A stretch of 64,000 nucleotides of DNA from Hemerocallis citrina (Eukaryota; Streptophyta; Magnoliopsida; Asparagales; Asphodelaceae). The position numbers were made by a program, and so were the translations under genes. The DNA lies in assembly GCA_017893485.1 (NCBI GenBank), contig CM030366.1:180631981-180695980 (forward strand). Reading direction: 5' to 3'. The notes below the pieces were generated by a model that was not told the DNA's origin, ran no database searches, and saw nothing but the letters and a program-made list of their open reading frames with translations. Below, piece after piece: positions 51,359 to 63,088 of this stretch; the stretch's first letter is position 1, and each line of letters opens with the position of its first letter.

Positions 51359-54300
51359 TGTAACACCGCGAATTCCAAATAAGTCTGAATTCGAAGTTCC
51401 ACAGGATCTTCACACTTTCACTTCGTACAATTTTGCAAGAAATTTAAAACTTTTTATACAGTAATGTTTACATCAACGCAGCGAAATTATAAATTACAAT
51501 ATGATATATGAAATCAATAACAATTTGAACATTTCTTTAAGCAGCATTCCTTGTTTAGTCCTTTTATTCAATTTATCCTGCATAGAAACTGTGGGCACGT
51601 CAGTTGCATACAACTGAAGCTAGGATATAATACATCAATTTCTTTTACTTGGAAAGCACACACTTGTTCACAAACAAACCTAAGGAGGACTATCTTATTT
51701 ATGTCGTGTGTGAATGTGCACTTAGTCTTAATGCAATTATTTATTATTTCATGACACTAATGCACACTTGTTCGAACTTATGCATCTCATTCTACATAAA
51801 TCCGAGGGCAAGCCCTTAACTGTTCTTCATCTTGTAGGATTGGACCCCTCGTTATGAGTTAAACTACTACGATAACTACGACAAGTATTCTAGATGTTCT
51901 ACGAGTTACGAGCCCATGCCCAGACAGCCTGAAGGGAAATTCTACGTCATGACATGATGCATCATGCAGACAACCTATGGACAATTTGCCTCCGTCATGG
52001 AACGATGGCAATACGTAGTCACTAAACACCCCACAAGCATCGCCACGGTCCCGATAATTCCGGAGATGTATCCACGTCATGACATGATGCATCATTCAAA
52101 CAGCCTGTGAACACTTTCACACCGTAGATCTGAGGCTCTCATACTTGTGTTTTTCTCTTACTTTCATCACATCATCACTATGTGTCTAATCCTTAGATAA
52201 TTGAATCATGAGTAAAAATTAACACTATAGAATTAGCGTTACCTCTACATCGGTCTTAAACATCAATTGTTAACCACGACCCAATTTTGGTCTTTTATTA
52301 TCACATTTCTCTTTCAAAATTTCATTCATGCCGATGTAAAACTCTAGTTTCAATCTCTTTTCATGTTCATCAAAATGAGTGTTCATACTCACAAATTTCC
52401 ACATTTCATCATGATCATTGTATTTCATTTTTCATGCACATTTGCATAATTTAAACAACAATTTCATATTTAACTACTCAAATTCACCATATCAAAAATC
52501 TCATTTTTAATCTTTAGACAAACATTCTTTATATTCAAAATATTCCTTTTCTTTAATTAACCAAGTCATAATCTAAGAATATTTATCAAGTTCTTCTTCC
52601 CAAAATTACTTCTAATTCTCATTGTAATAAGTCAAATATTGTAGAAATAATTTTCAGGAAGTCTAGGTAATTTTACAAGAATTCTAGTATTTTTTTCTCA
52701 ATTTGTATACACTTAAAAACTCCGAAAATATCAAAATAAGAAAAAAAAATCAAAAATTAAAAACAAAAGGCCAAAAGGCCGAATTCGAACCCAGACCAAC
52801 ACCCCCGCCTGTGAACAATAACAGACCCAAAGCGCACCCAACGACCAGAAAGGCCAGAGTGACTAACCGATATGAAAGGGACTTAAATTATACTTAGAGT
52901 CTGGTTTCGGAATCTAATTTAAAATAGAATTTTCAGAAAAAACAGAGCCCCTTACAGGACTCGAATCCAAGACCAATACCCCCGCCTAGCTACAGTAACA
53001 TACCCAAAATGCACCCGAAGACCAGTAGGTCTTGAGTGACTAACCGATATTGTAGATTCTTGATTTTGATGACTACAACACAATACACAATTGTTCTATA
53101 TATTACATATCTTTTGCGGTGTGTATCAAAAGTGGTCAAGGTCAATACCATGATGAAGCATCCCAATACAATGTGATGAAGCTTTCAAAAGTATTTGATC
53201 AAGCCACTAAGACTCAAGTTCAAGTTCAAGACTTTCAAGAGCTTTCAAGTTTCAAGTTCAAGACTTTTAAGAGCTACATTTGAACAAATGACTTGTAATA
53301 TTGTTTGTATTATTTGTGAGTCTTAGAATTTTGTAAAAGCCTTGTCACACACACACTCACACATTCCCTAAATAAAGAAAATGTTTTACAAAATCAATAT
53401 GTCAAAACAAAGCTTGTATAAGTTCAGCTGTTTGAGGACCAGTCGACTTACTCTTGGAAGCAGTCGACTGTTGAGTACAAAACTGACTGAACTCATTCAA
53501 GCTCTGACCAGTCAACTCTTATGGCAACCCATTCGACTATTCGAGCCGTTTTGACAGTTTTCTGAAATTAAAACTTGTTTTTCAAATTCAAACATTTTTA
53601 CTGCCGTTGTATGGCAGTTGGAATTCTGTCCCTCAACGCCCAAACGTTTCTAACTCTATAAAAGGAGTATAGAATTCATTTGGCAAAGGTTACTTAACTC
53701 CTAAATTTTTTATTTCAAGTCTTTTGCTTTTGAGAAAAGAAAAGAACAAGTTGTTCAAATCATTCAATTTCTTTCAGACTTGGTTCTCTGATTTTCAGTC
53801 TAGTATAGCATTCAATTCGTTCTAGACGGAAGTCAGAAGTCGACCTAATAGCCACTATACTAAAAGCACTTTCACAAAGAAGGCTTCCGGTTGTTGTAAA
53901 TCTCTTCTTGTTGTTGTTTTACTCTCGGGTTGTGAGAGTGGTCCTCTCGGTTGGAGAGTAGGACTCTTGGTTTAGAGTCGGTTTCACTCTGGAGTGTAGA
54001 GTGGGTTGTGCTCTCTCTAGTGGTCAGAGAGATCTACGGATTTGACATAGTTGTTGTCAAGACCGTAGAGTATTCTTGTAATTTTTTCAAGAATAGTGGA
54101 AAATCTCAAGTGGGTTGCTTGGGGACTGGACGTAAGTCGGGAGGACCGAACCAGGATACATCGTGGTGTTTGCTGTGTTGACTCTCTTTGGTTGTATTCT
54201 CTAAACTTGCATTTTTAATTTTTCTGTTCCTTGTGTAAATCGAGTCTGGTCAGTCGACTTCTTTACTCTCTAAGTCGACTTAACAGACTTGTAACTCTTC

Positions 54301-54659
54301 AGTTAAATTACTCTTCTAATCTGACGCTTCAGTCGACTGCCTTCTATTTCCAGTCGACTTATCAATGCGAAAATTTCAATTTATTGTTTAATTTTTATAC
54401 AACACTATTCACCCCCCCTAGTGTTATTTGCCTTGCATACAAGATCCAACAGATATAAGGTCTAGTTAAATACTTTTTGTATAAACTGTATTGTATCTAG
54501 TTCTTTCGTTAATAAACTCGATTTTTTCCAATCAATTTGTACTTATAAAAATCTAGATCTTTTTCTAGAATGTATTTCTTTGAAAAAACAGTAAAGTATA
54601 TTTGTTTAGATTTCCAAAAATCCTCATTTTAATCAACATGAAAGAACTATTCTCCTCAT
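51359..54659 (-). mobile_element. Probable chromovirus LTR (minus), interrupted by a SIRE solo LTR and the SIRE element
   Basis: TGTAACACCGCGAATTCC at 51359 is the inverted end of a chromovirus-type LTR. Similar AT-rich sequence continues to 53050, resumes at 54457 and stops at 54659, where the SIRE element was inserted. Inside are two copies of an about 160-170 bp unit (about 52780-52875 and 52968-53046) with CCCCCGCCT and GAGTGACTAACCGATAT. The far end is not seen. Confidence 0.4.
53051..54451 (+). mobile_element. Solo LTR of the SIRE family
   Basis: Runs TGTAGATTCTTGATTTTGAT to ACAAGATCCAACA, flanked by GATAT (53046-53050 and 54452-54456). It is the plus-strand version of the SIRE LTRs at 54660 and 63089 and shares AACACTATTCACCCCCCCTA and several AGTCGACTT sites. 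No internal sequence is left. Confidence 0.9.
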
Positions 54660-56107
54660 TGTTGGATCCTGTAGGCAAGGCAAGAAACACTAGAGGGGGG
54701 TGAATAGTGTTGTATCAAAAATTAATTGCGGAATTGATAGTTATATTCTGTCCAGTTGACTATAAAAGAAATATCAGTGGACTAGGGCATCAGAGCAGAA
54801 GAGTATTTTAGACTAGTCTGATAAGTCGACTTAAACAAGAAAGACAGTTAACTCGCCAGAAGAGTTTTTCAAATGTTTGTTATCAGTCTGATCAGTCGAC
54901 TTAGAATGGATATCTAGTCGACTTGCTAGAAAGACTTAGAGTAAACTAAAATGCAAGTAATGAAAAAATTCAAAGAGATACAACCATAGAGATTCCAATT
55001 ACAGAGTACACACGATGTATCCTGGTTCGGTCCTTCCGACCTACATCCAGTCCCCAAGCAACCCACTTGAGATTTTCCACTATTCTCGAAAATGTACAAG
55101 AATACCCTATGGCGTTAGAAAACAACCTTGTCCAATCCGTAGTCCTCTCTCACACCTAGAGAGAGCAACCCACTCTTCCACCAAGAGTGAAAACCTGACT
55201 CTACAACCTAGAGTCCTACTCTCCAACCGAGAGGATAAGAAAACAATAAAAGATGTTACAATCAACCTATAGTCTTGTTGTGATTGTGATTTTGTACGTG
55301 GCTATTTGGTCAACTTCTGAATTCAGTCCAAAACGAATTCAATGTTATGCTGGACTGAAATCAGAGAACCAAGACTTAGAGATTATAGTGCTTTGTATAA
55401 AAAGTTTTTCTTTGAAAGCAAAATACTTAAACTTTTTCTCAAAAATTCTTGGGACCTTTCCATGGTGATTCTAAGGCTCTATTTATATAGTAGAATCCCT
55501 GGAACGTTGTAGAAACAGTTCCTACAACTGATTAAAAACGGATATAACTTTTTGGATTCAAAAATACAAGTTTTGAAATCAGTAAACTGTCGAAACTGCT
55601 TGAACAGTCGACTGGGTTGCCATTATGAGTCGACTGGTCAGAGTTTGAAGAAGTTCAAACAGTTTTGTACAAGTTCAGTCGACTGGTCCTTAACGGCAGT
55701 CGACTGGTACTCAATAGCTGATCTAGTTCAAACTGTTCGACCTTTAAATTTTGTAAAACACACAGTTATAAAATTATGTGTGAGTGTGTGTGTGTGTGCA
55801 AGGCTGTACATCAATCTAAACTCAACAAGGAGAAAAATTGTATTTATTTTACAAGACATACAAACTATAAGACATTGAAGCTTTGGTCTTGACTTGAGTC
55901 TTGAGTCTTGAGTGAAGCTTTAGCCATTGTCTTTGTATGAAGCTTTGTTTGATCATTCGTCGGCTTTAGAACCTTGTGGCTTGCTTGATCAATTTGGTTT
56001 GAGGCCTTTGTGTATCATACATGATAACTTTGATACAACCTGCAATATATGAGAAGTAGCACAACAACTTTGCATTGTGTTGTAATCATCAAAATCAAGA
56101 ATCAACA
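54660..56107 (-). repeat. SIRE 3' LTR (1448 bp)
   Basis: Plus-strand ends TGTTGGATCCTG and AAGAATCAACA. It includes many AGTCGACT palindromes and a GT microsatellite at 55773-55798. CTCAT at 54655-54659 is the left half of the target duplication. Confidence 0.92.
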
Positions 56108-56122
56108 TTCTCACCCTTTTTG

Positions 56123-56709
56123 ATGATGACAATACAATAGCTTACAATAATGGAAATAGATATTACACATCTCCCCCTATCAAATGTACAACATGCATAG
56201 GTGTAAAGAAAAAAACATGCACCAAACATATGCACCCACAAAAATACATACACAAAAATACATACACACATACATACACACAACACACATACAGATTCTC
56301 CCCCTTTGTCATCAACAAAAAAACAAAAAATAGGAGGAAGAAAAGAGTTGCGTCAATGCAAGAGAACAAATAGGTAACAAAACCATGCATAGTTTAGACA
56401 GTATAAAACTAAACCAAGTTTATACATAGAGAATGAAAAGACAAAGTTCAAAAAACTACATAAAAGTAGAAAATACATAGAAAAAATTTAAAAAAACAGC
56501 TCATCAATCTTCTTCATCTTCATCTTGGCTACCTTGAGAGGGAGGAGGAAACTGAGTGGTGAACAAATGGGTAAGATGTGAAACATGCGACTCAAGAACA
56601 TCTTGATGATCCATGATATAATTGACAGCATGATAAATACTGTGAGGATCATCAAAATCTACTCTAGGACGAGAGGAACTAGAGACTGAAGACAGATGGG
56701 GTGAAGAAG
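56123..56709 (-). other. SIRE region between ORF3 and the 3' LTR
   Basis: An ACATAC/ACACA-rich microsatellite (56225-56292), then AT-rich sequence. A short SSSRPRVDFDDPH-like reading upstream may be the decayed tail of the ORF3 protein. No other gene is seen. Confidence 0.5.
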
Positions 56710-57513
56710 CTAAAGGGACAGGAGGTGAAGTCCTAGCTTCATGCGTGCTAAACTTGCACGATCAAAAGACTCATAGTGTTTTACTACATTCGTCTCAAAA
56801 TTGAGATCAACGTCATAAGCATAAAAGACGTGGGTGAGTAAAGCACCAAAATGAAGAAATGAAGTATGAGCCTTATGAAGCCTAGAAAAGATGACACGAC
56901 CCAAATTTATGCTAATATTGCCGAATATTGCATAAACGGCTTGTTGCAACTCAAGGGAATACTGATCATAACTCCCAGTTTTGGGAATAATATTATACGA
57001 TAGTATACGTGCAACGAGCTTAGAAATAGGGGAAATGGATTTATTGGACATAGGAGGACCATAATTCGGCAAATAAATTCTAGATAAAGTGGTGGCATCA
57101 TCCATCTCAATTTCTCCTAAATCAAGCCCTTCATCATCCAAACCCAAAATGAGATTGATTCGAGCAGGGGTGAGCTTCATCCTCTTATTTTTAACTGAAG
57201 AATAGACAAAAATTTCACTACCATCATCTTATTGAACAACATTCATATTTATATAAAACAAATAAATGAGTTGTGGGTAGTAAAAAGGTTGATTTACCAA
57301 GGACAAAACATCATATAATCCACATTGTTGAAATAATGGGATTAAATTAAACCTATCAATATCCGGAAAATCTACAAATCGAACCGGAAAAATTATAATA
57401 GAACACATAATATACCATTTTTCAACAAGCTCAGGACTTCTAAGATATTGGAGATAATCTAGGGAAGATTATCCACCCTCTACATTAGAGGTTCGAGATC
57501 TCTTTAGAGCCAT
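56710..57513 (-). pseudogene. SIRE third ORF: putative plant transposon-protein domain
   Basis: From ATG 57513 (MALKRSRTSNVEGG) a single frame of 267 codons runs to 56710, with in-frame stops at codon 15 and about codon 99. It reads WYIMCSIIIFPVRFVDFPDI, FNLIPLFQQCGLYDVLSLVN, KLTPARINLILGLDDEG and a C-terminal LARILSYNIIPKTGSYDQ-like region. The pattern fits the putative plant transposon-protein family seen in plant retroelements, from memory. SIRE elements carry an ORF in this place, often called env-like. No signal peptide or membrane segment is evident here. Role unknown. Confidence 0.6.
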
Positions 57514-58095
57514 TAAAAAAAAGAACTTCACAAACAAAAAGATGAAAAGAAGTATACCTACAAAGAGACTCTAGGAAAAGCAAAGAGCTTCAAGGAAGCT
57601 TGAAACACCACAAGAAATTGGAAGGAGTTGAGCTTCAAATTTCTGAAAATCGACAGCAGCAGCAGCAGCAGTAGCAGCAGTCGACTGTTCTTCTTTAGAA
57701 TTGGGAAAGAAGATAGGGTAAAAGTGAAAGGAGGGGGTAGGTTTTTAGGGTTTTTACAAAGAATGGACGAATGGGATCAAAGAAAAAAAGGTTATTGACG
57801 GATCAGATTTGGTCAAAGTAACAGTAAAAGGTAAACAGTCGCCTCAAAAGATGTGTCAATTTTCGAATTTGAAGAAAAATGATTCGCGACAGTCGACTGA
57901 TATGTAAAGCAGTCGACTTATTCGAGAGCAAAATAAAGAAACACAAAATAGCAGAAATACTACTGGCAGTCGACTGTATTACTGTACACAGTCGACTTTC
58001 CAGAGTATACAAACTCAGGAAAATATATATGGCGAAAAATAGTCGGTTAGTCAACTGAAATAAGATCTTAAGTCGACTTACCAGAGTGTACAAAC
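57514..58095 (-). other. SIRE spacer between RNase H and ORF3
   Basis: Non-coding. It holds a CAG trinucleotide run (57655-57682) and a cluster of AGTCGACT palindromes (57679, 57893, 57911, 57968, 57990, 58074). Confidence 0.7.
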
Positions 58096-61000
58096 TCAAG
58101 AAATATCAGAAAAACTACAAATTCCTAGTTCTCTTCTTAAATTGATAAATGTGTCTTCCTTAAGTGGTTTAGTAAAGATGTCAGCTATCTGTTTATCAGT
58201 AGAAATAAAGTCTAAAGAAATGTCTCCCTTTAAAACATGATCACGTAAAAAATGATGTCTAATATCAATATGTTTCGTATGTGAATGTTGAACTGGATTT
58301 TTACATAAGTTAATGGCACTAGTATTATCACACATTATTGAAGGCTTTGAAAAAGAAATACCATAGTCTAATAGGGTTTGTTTCATCCACAAAATTTGGG
58401 CACAAGCCAAAATTGCAGCGATATATTTGTAGATAGAGATACCGAATTTTTCTTCTTACTGCACCAAGAGACTAGTGAATGTCCCATTAGTACTCTTGTG
58501 ATCAGTTTTACTCCCGACAAAATCCACATCGCTATAAGACAAAAGTTGAAAATTATCGGTGCGTGGATAAAATAGACCATACTCAGACGTGCCTTTAATA
58601 TATCTTAAAATCCGTTTCACAGCTTTTAAGTGAGACTCTTTAGGACTCGACTGATATCTAGCACACAAACATATACTAAACATAATGTCGGATCTACTAG
58701 CAGTTATATATAAGAGTGAGCCAATCATACCTCGATAGAGTTTTTGATCGATACTCTTGCCTAATTCATCTTTGTCAAAAGTAGTGGTAGTAGCCATATG
58801 TGTGGTCTTACTACTCGTGCCATCCATGTTAAACCGTTTGAGTAATTCCTTAGCATATTTTTCTTGATTAATAAATATGCCATTTAGTGACTGTTTAATT
58901 TGCAGTCCAAGGAAATAGTTGAGTTCACCCATGTGACTCATCTCAAACTCGCTTTTCATGGTGTTAGTAAACTCTTGACAGAGATTACTATTAGTAGAAC
59001 CAAAAATTATGTCATCTACATATATTTGTATGATCAAGATATCTGTCTCTATTTTCTTAATAAACAGGGTAGTGTCACATTACCTATTTCAAAATCTGTT
59101 TCTAAAAGAAAAGTCTTCAATCGATCATACCAAGCACGTGGTGCTTGTTTAAGACTGTAGAAAGCCTTTTTCAATTTAAAAACGTGGTTTGGAAATTGTT
59201 CATGTTCGAAACCTGGTGGTTTCTTAACATAAACATCTTCCTTTATAAATCCATTAAGGAAAGCACTTTTAACATCCACTTAAAAGAGCGTAAAATTCAT
59301 AAAACATGCAAAAGATAATAAGATACAGATTGATTCTAATCTAGCAACAACAGCATATGTTTCATCAAAATCTATGCCTTCTTCTTGATTATACCCTTGA
59401 GCAACTAGTCTAGCTTTGTTCCTAACAACTTGTCCTGATTCATCTAACTTATTCTTAAATACCCATTTAGTACCAATTATAGTATATCAGGAGGTCGTGG
59501 AACTAAATCTCATACATCATTCCTCCTAAATTGGTTTAACTCATCTTGCCTGGCATTCATCCAAAACTCATTCTCACAAGCTTCTTGTATATTCTTCGGC
59601 TCAAAATCTGACAAGAAAGCTGTGTGAGAAAATATGTTAACATGTGATCTTGTCTGAATACCATGTGAAATGTTACCAATTATTAAGTCATGAGGATGAT
59701 CTCTAACTTCAACAAAAGATTTTGGTAAAGTTAGAGACATCACAACAGGATCAGTAGACTTGACTAATCCATCAGTCGACTAATTTACAGCAGTCGACTT
59801 GACTTCCTTATCGATCGACTTATCCGCAAGGCTAGTTTGCTCTAAAGATGTCATTACTTTATTTAAAGGTGATGAATCAGTTTCATCATCTTCAATTAAA
59901 GTCGAAGAAGACAGAGATTCATCAAATGCAACATGCATAGATTTTTCAATAGTCATTGTTGACTTGTTGAAGATCCTATATGCCTTACTCCCATTTGAAT
60001 ATCCTATAAAGATACCCTCATTAGATCTAGGATCAAACTTATCTAAATTATCCTTAGTGTTCAGAATAAAACACTTACATCCAAATATTTTGAAATAAGA
60101 GACCTTAGGAATTCTATCAAAGAATAGCTCATAACATATTTTCTTTAGTTTAGGCCTAATCAAAATTCTATTTAAAACATAACAAGCTGTAGCAACGGCT
60201 TCAGCCCAAAAATACTTAGGTAAATTGCTTTTAACAAACCTGGTACGTGCACATTCTTGCAAATTCCTATTCTTCCTTTCAACTACTCCATTTTGTGGTG
60301 AAGCTCTAGAAAATGCAAACGAATGAGTTATACCATTCTTGTTGCAATATTCTGCAAACATTTCATTTTCAAATTCTCCACCATGATCACTTCTAATAGT
60401 GACTATGGTTAAAGACTTTTGATTTTGAATTCGTTTACAAAAATTAACAAATTCTACAACAGCATCATTCTTATGTTTTAAAAAGAAAGTCCAAGTGAAT
60501 CGTGAAAAATCGTTTACTAAAACAAATACATACCTACTTTTATTTAAAGAAGTAACTCTAGTAGGGCCAAATAAATCCATGTGGATTAATTCGAGCGGCC
60601 TACTAGTAGAAATTATTTTTTTTGTTTTAAAAGTAGATTTAATTTGTTTACCTAGTTGACATGCATCACATAATTTATCCTTTTTAAAGGATAGTCTTGG
60701 CAGCCCTTTAACTAGGTTGTACTTAGACAATTTAGAGAGATTTTTCATATTCACATGGCCAAAACGTTTATGCCATAGCCAAGAATCATTATTAGAAGCT
60801 ACTAAGCAAAAATCATTCGAAAAATCATATGCCTTTAAACATAGTTCATAAATGTTATTTTTCCTAAATCCTTGAAAAATTATATTTTGCATGGTAGAAT
60901 CATAAATTAAGCATGCATCTTTTTCAAGCATGATTTTATAACCCTTATCACATAGTTGGCTAATACTCAACAAGTTATGCTTAAGTCCACTAACTAATAA

Positions 61001-61185
61001 AACATCTTCTATAGAAAAGTTAGTATACTTACCGACCACGCCTATTCCAATGACCATCCCTTTATTGTTGTCACCGAATGTGACTGTTCCTCCATCAATG
61101 TCTTGAATGGATGATAGGAGGTTGGCATGACCAGTCATGTGCTTTGAGCATCCACTGTCAAGTATCCAACGATCTCTCTTAGGTA
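58096..61185 (-). pseudogene. SIRE pol: protease, integrase, RT, RNase H
   Basis: Protease WILDSGCSKHMTG sits at about 61135-61180. A 452-codon open stretch (59780-61138) covers the GAG pre-integrase finger (WLWHKRFGHVNMKNL to CDACQLGKQ) and integrase (HMDLFGPTRV, SDHGGEFEN, SPQNGVVERKNR). Reverse transcriptase pieces are MDVKSAFLNGFIKEDVYV (59279) and YVDD at 59011-59022. RNase H ends with DNTSAINLCKNPVQHSHTKHIDIRHHFLRDHV (58250-58360 region). Frames change near 59280-59510, 59040-59050 and 58450, so no complete polyprotein is made. Confidence 0.9.
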
Positions 61186-62962
61186 CCTATAAAATATTCA
61201 ATGTGAATATGGTACCTTTTTTTATTGGGTCCAAAAGAGATTAGTTTGTGGGAAACCAAACCCAAGAAGAGTTTGATTTTCCACCATATGCAGAAATATA
61301 ATTAGCAGAATTACATACAGTAAGCATATATGAATTAATATAAGCAATTCTATCTTTCGGACTCAGGTTGACTAGAACCCATACATTTTTTCTCTGTCCA
61401 GTCGACTTTATTATACCTTTCAGTCGACTGTGACTGATATGCAGTCGACTGTGAGGTAGTATAGGTCAACTTATCTGAGGTGTTTGTCTCGTTGAATGAG
61501 ACTCAGTACCTCTGGATAGGCGACTGATAGGTGGGTTCAGTCGACTGGTCTGAACTATAGATTTACCTTTATCATGAAAACTTACAGTTTTAGGTTTTTC
61601 AAAAAACTCATAAAATTTATGCTTAACACTGAAAATAGATACAGGTTTATTTACACTAGTGTTCTTGGAAGCATGAAGTTTTTCAAAAGATTTTTGAAAA
61701 CCAAGTCCAAACCTTTTATTGGATTGAACTTGATTTTGTATAACATCATTTAAATTCTCCTTTCCTTTATTAAATTTAGATATGTTCTTGGATATCTCTT
61801 CATAATCTTTCTTTAGAGATACAAGATCTATATTTAAACTAGAAAGACAAGAATTTAAAGATTTCACTTCTTTATTAAGGTTTAAATTCTCTTGAGAAAG
61901 TGTTTAATTCACTTTCTCCAAGTTCTTAACTATATTTTTTTCTTTTTTAAGTTCTTGAAAAATCTCGTTGAAAGCATCAAGTAAATCATTAGATTCATAG
62001 TCAATACTTACTTGATTTTGAGACGCCATAAAACACATATTAGCAACCTCGTTTGTCTCTTCATTTTCTTCTTCCGATGAAGAGTCACTATCATCCCAAG
62101 TTTCTTGGTACGCCTTTTTGTTCTTCATGAACTTGTTCTTTGTGTACTTGTCCTTCTTGAAGTTGGACACCTTTCCCTTAGGTTTCGCATTCTCTAGTGG
62201 GCAATCCTTCTTCATATGACTTGTTTTGTTATACCCGAAACAAGTTGGAGGTTCATTAGATTCCTTAGATTTTGAATTAAACTTACCTTTCCTTAGGAAC
62301 TTTTTGAACTTTCTCGTGAACATGGCAATCTCTTCCTCATCTTCTTCTTCATCCTTGGAATCCGACATGGCCTTGAATGCTAGTGTCTTCTTCTTGGATT
62401 GTTGAAGTTCTTGATCCTTCTTGCGCTCTTCAAGTTGTACCTCATACGCCATAAGATTTCCTATAAGATTCTCAAGAGCAAGTTGTGTTAAATCATTGGC
62501 CTCTTCTATGGCGGTGGTCTTCTTCTCCCATTCGGGGGGTTAGTACATGAAGGACCTTCCTCACCATTTCAGTTTCAGTAAATGTCTTTCCAAGTGCCAC
62601 AAGTGAATTTGTGATGTCCGTGAACCTTGTAATCATCTCAGACACATTCTCGTTCTCCTTCATGCGGAACATTTCAAACCTGTGAACAAGAACAGATATT
62701 TTAGATTCTTTTACTCCTATTTGTTCCTTCATGAGTTACCTCGAGTGTGTGCCAAATTTGATGTACGGTTGTTGCATTGGACACACAGGTTGAACTCCTC
62801 CTTTGTAAGGGCACAAAATAGCGCATTCATCGCCTTTGCATTGTTCATTGTTTGGTTCTTCATGTCATCGTTCCATTGTGCATATGGAATGGTAGGAGCG
62901 GTGTACTCAGTTTCCGTCATGTTCAATATTTCATAGTTGATGGACTGAAGGTAGATCTTCAT
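61186..62962 (-). pseudogene. SIRE gag
   Basis: Pieces in order: 62729-62962 (TIPYAQWNDDMKNQTMNNAKAM), 62493-62732 (HRFEMFRMKENENVSEMITR, the UBN2-type gag core), 61904-62452 (acidic region, then zinc knuckle CFGYNKTSHMKKDC with Tyr at the second Cys, then a Lys-rich and Ser/Asp/Glu-rich tail) and 61466-61867 (coiled-coil-like, Lys/Ser-rich). Stops and frame changes lie between pieces. The spacer 61186-61465 to the protease holds AGTCGACT sites. Confidence 0.82.
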
Positions 62963-63073
62963 TCTACACTTTCAATAGTTGTAATTGGTTCCATCGAAGA
63001 GGGGTGGCCTTTGTGTAGATTGGCCTTCATGGTATTGATTTGCATTAGAAGTCGTTGCCATTGCACTCAACCA

Positions 63074-63087
63074 GGCTCTGATACCAA
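63074..63087 (-). other. SIRE primer-binding site
   Basis: Minus strand TTGGTATCAGAGCC, next to the LTR end GGATCCAACA. Confidence 0.88.
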
Positions 63088-63088
63088 G

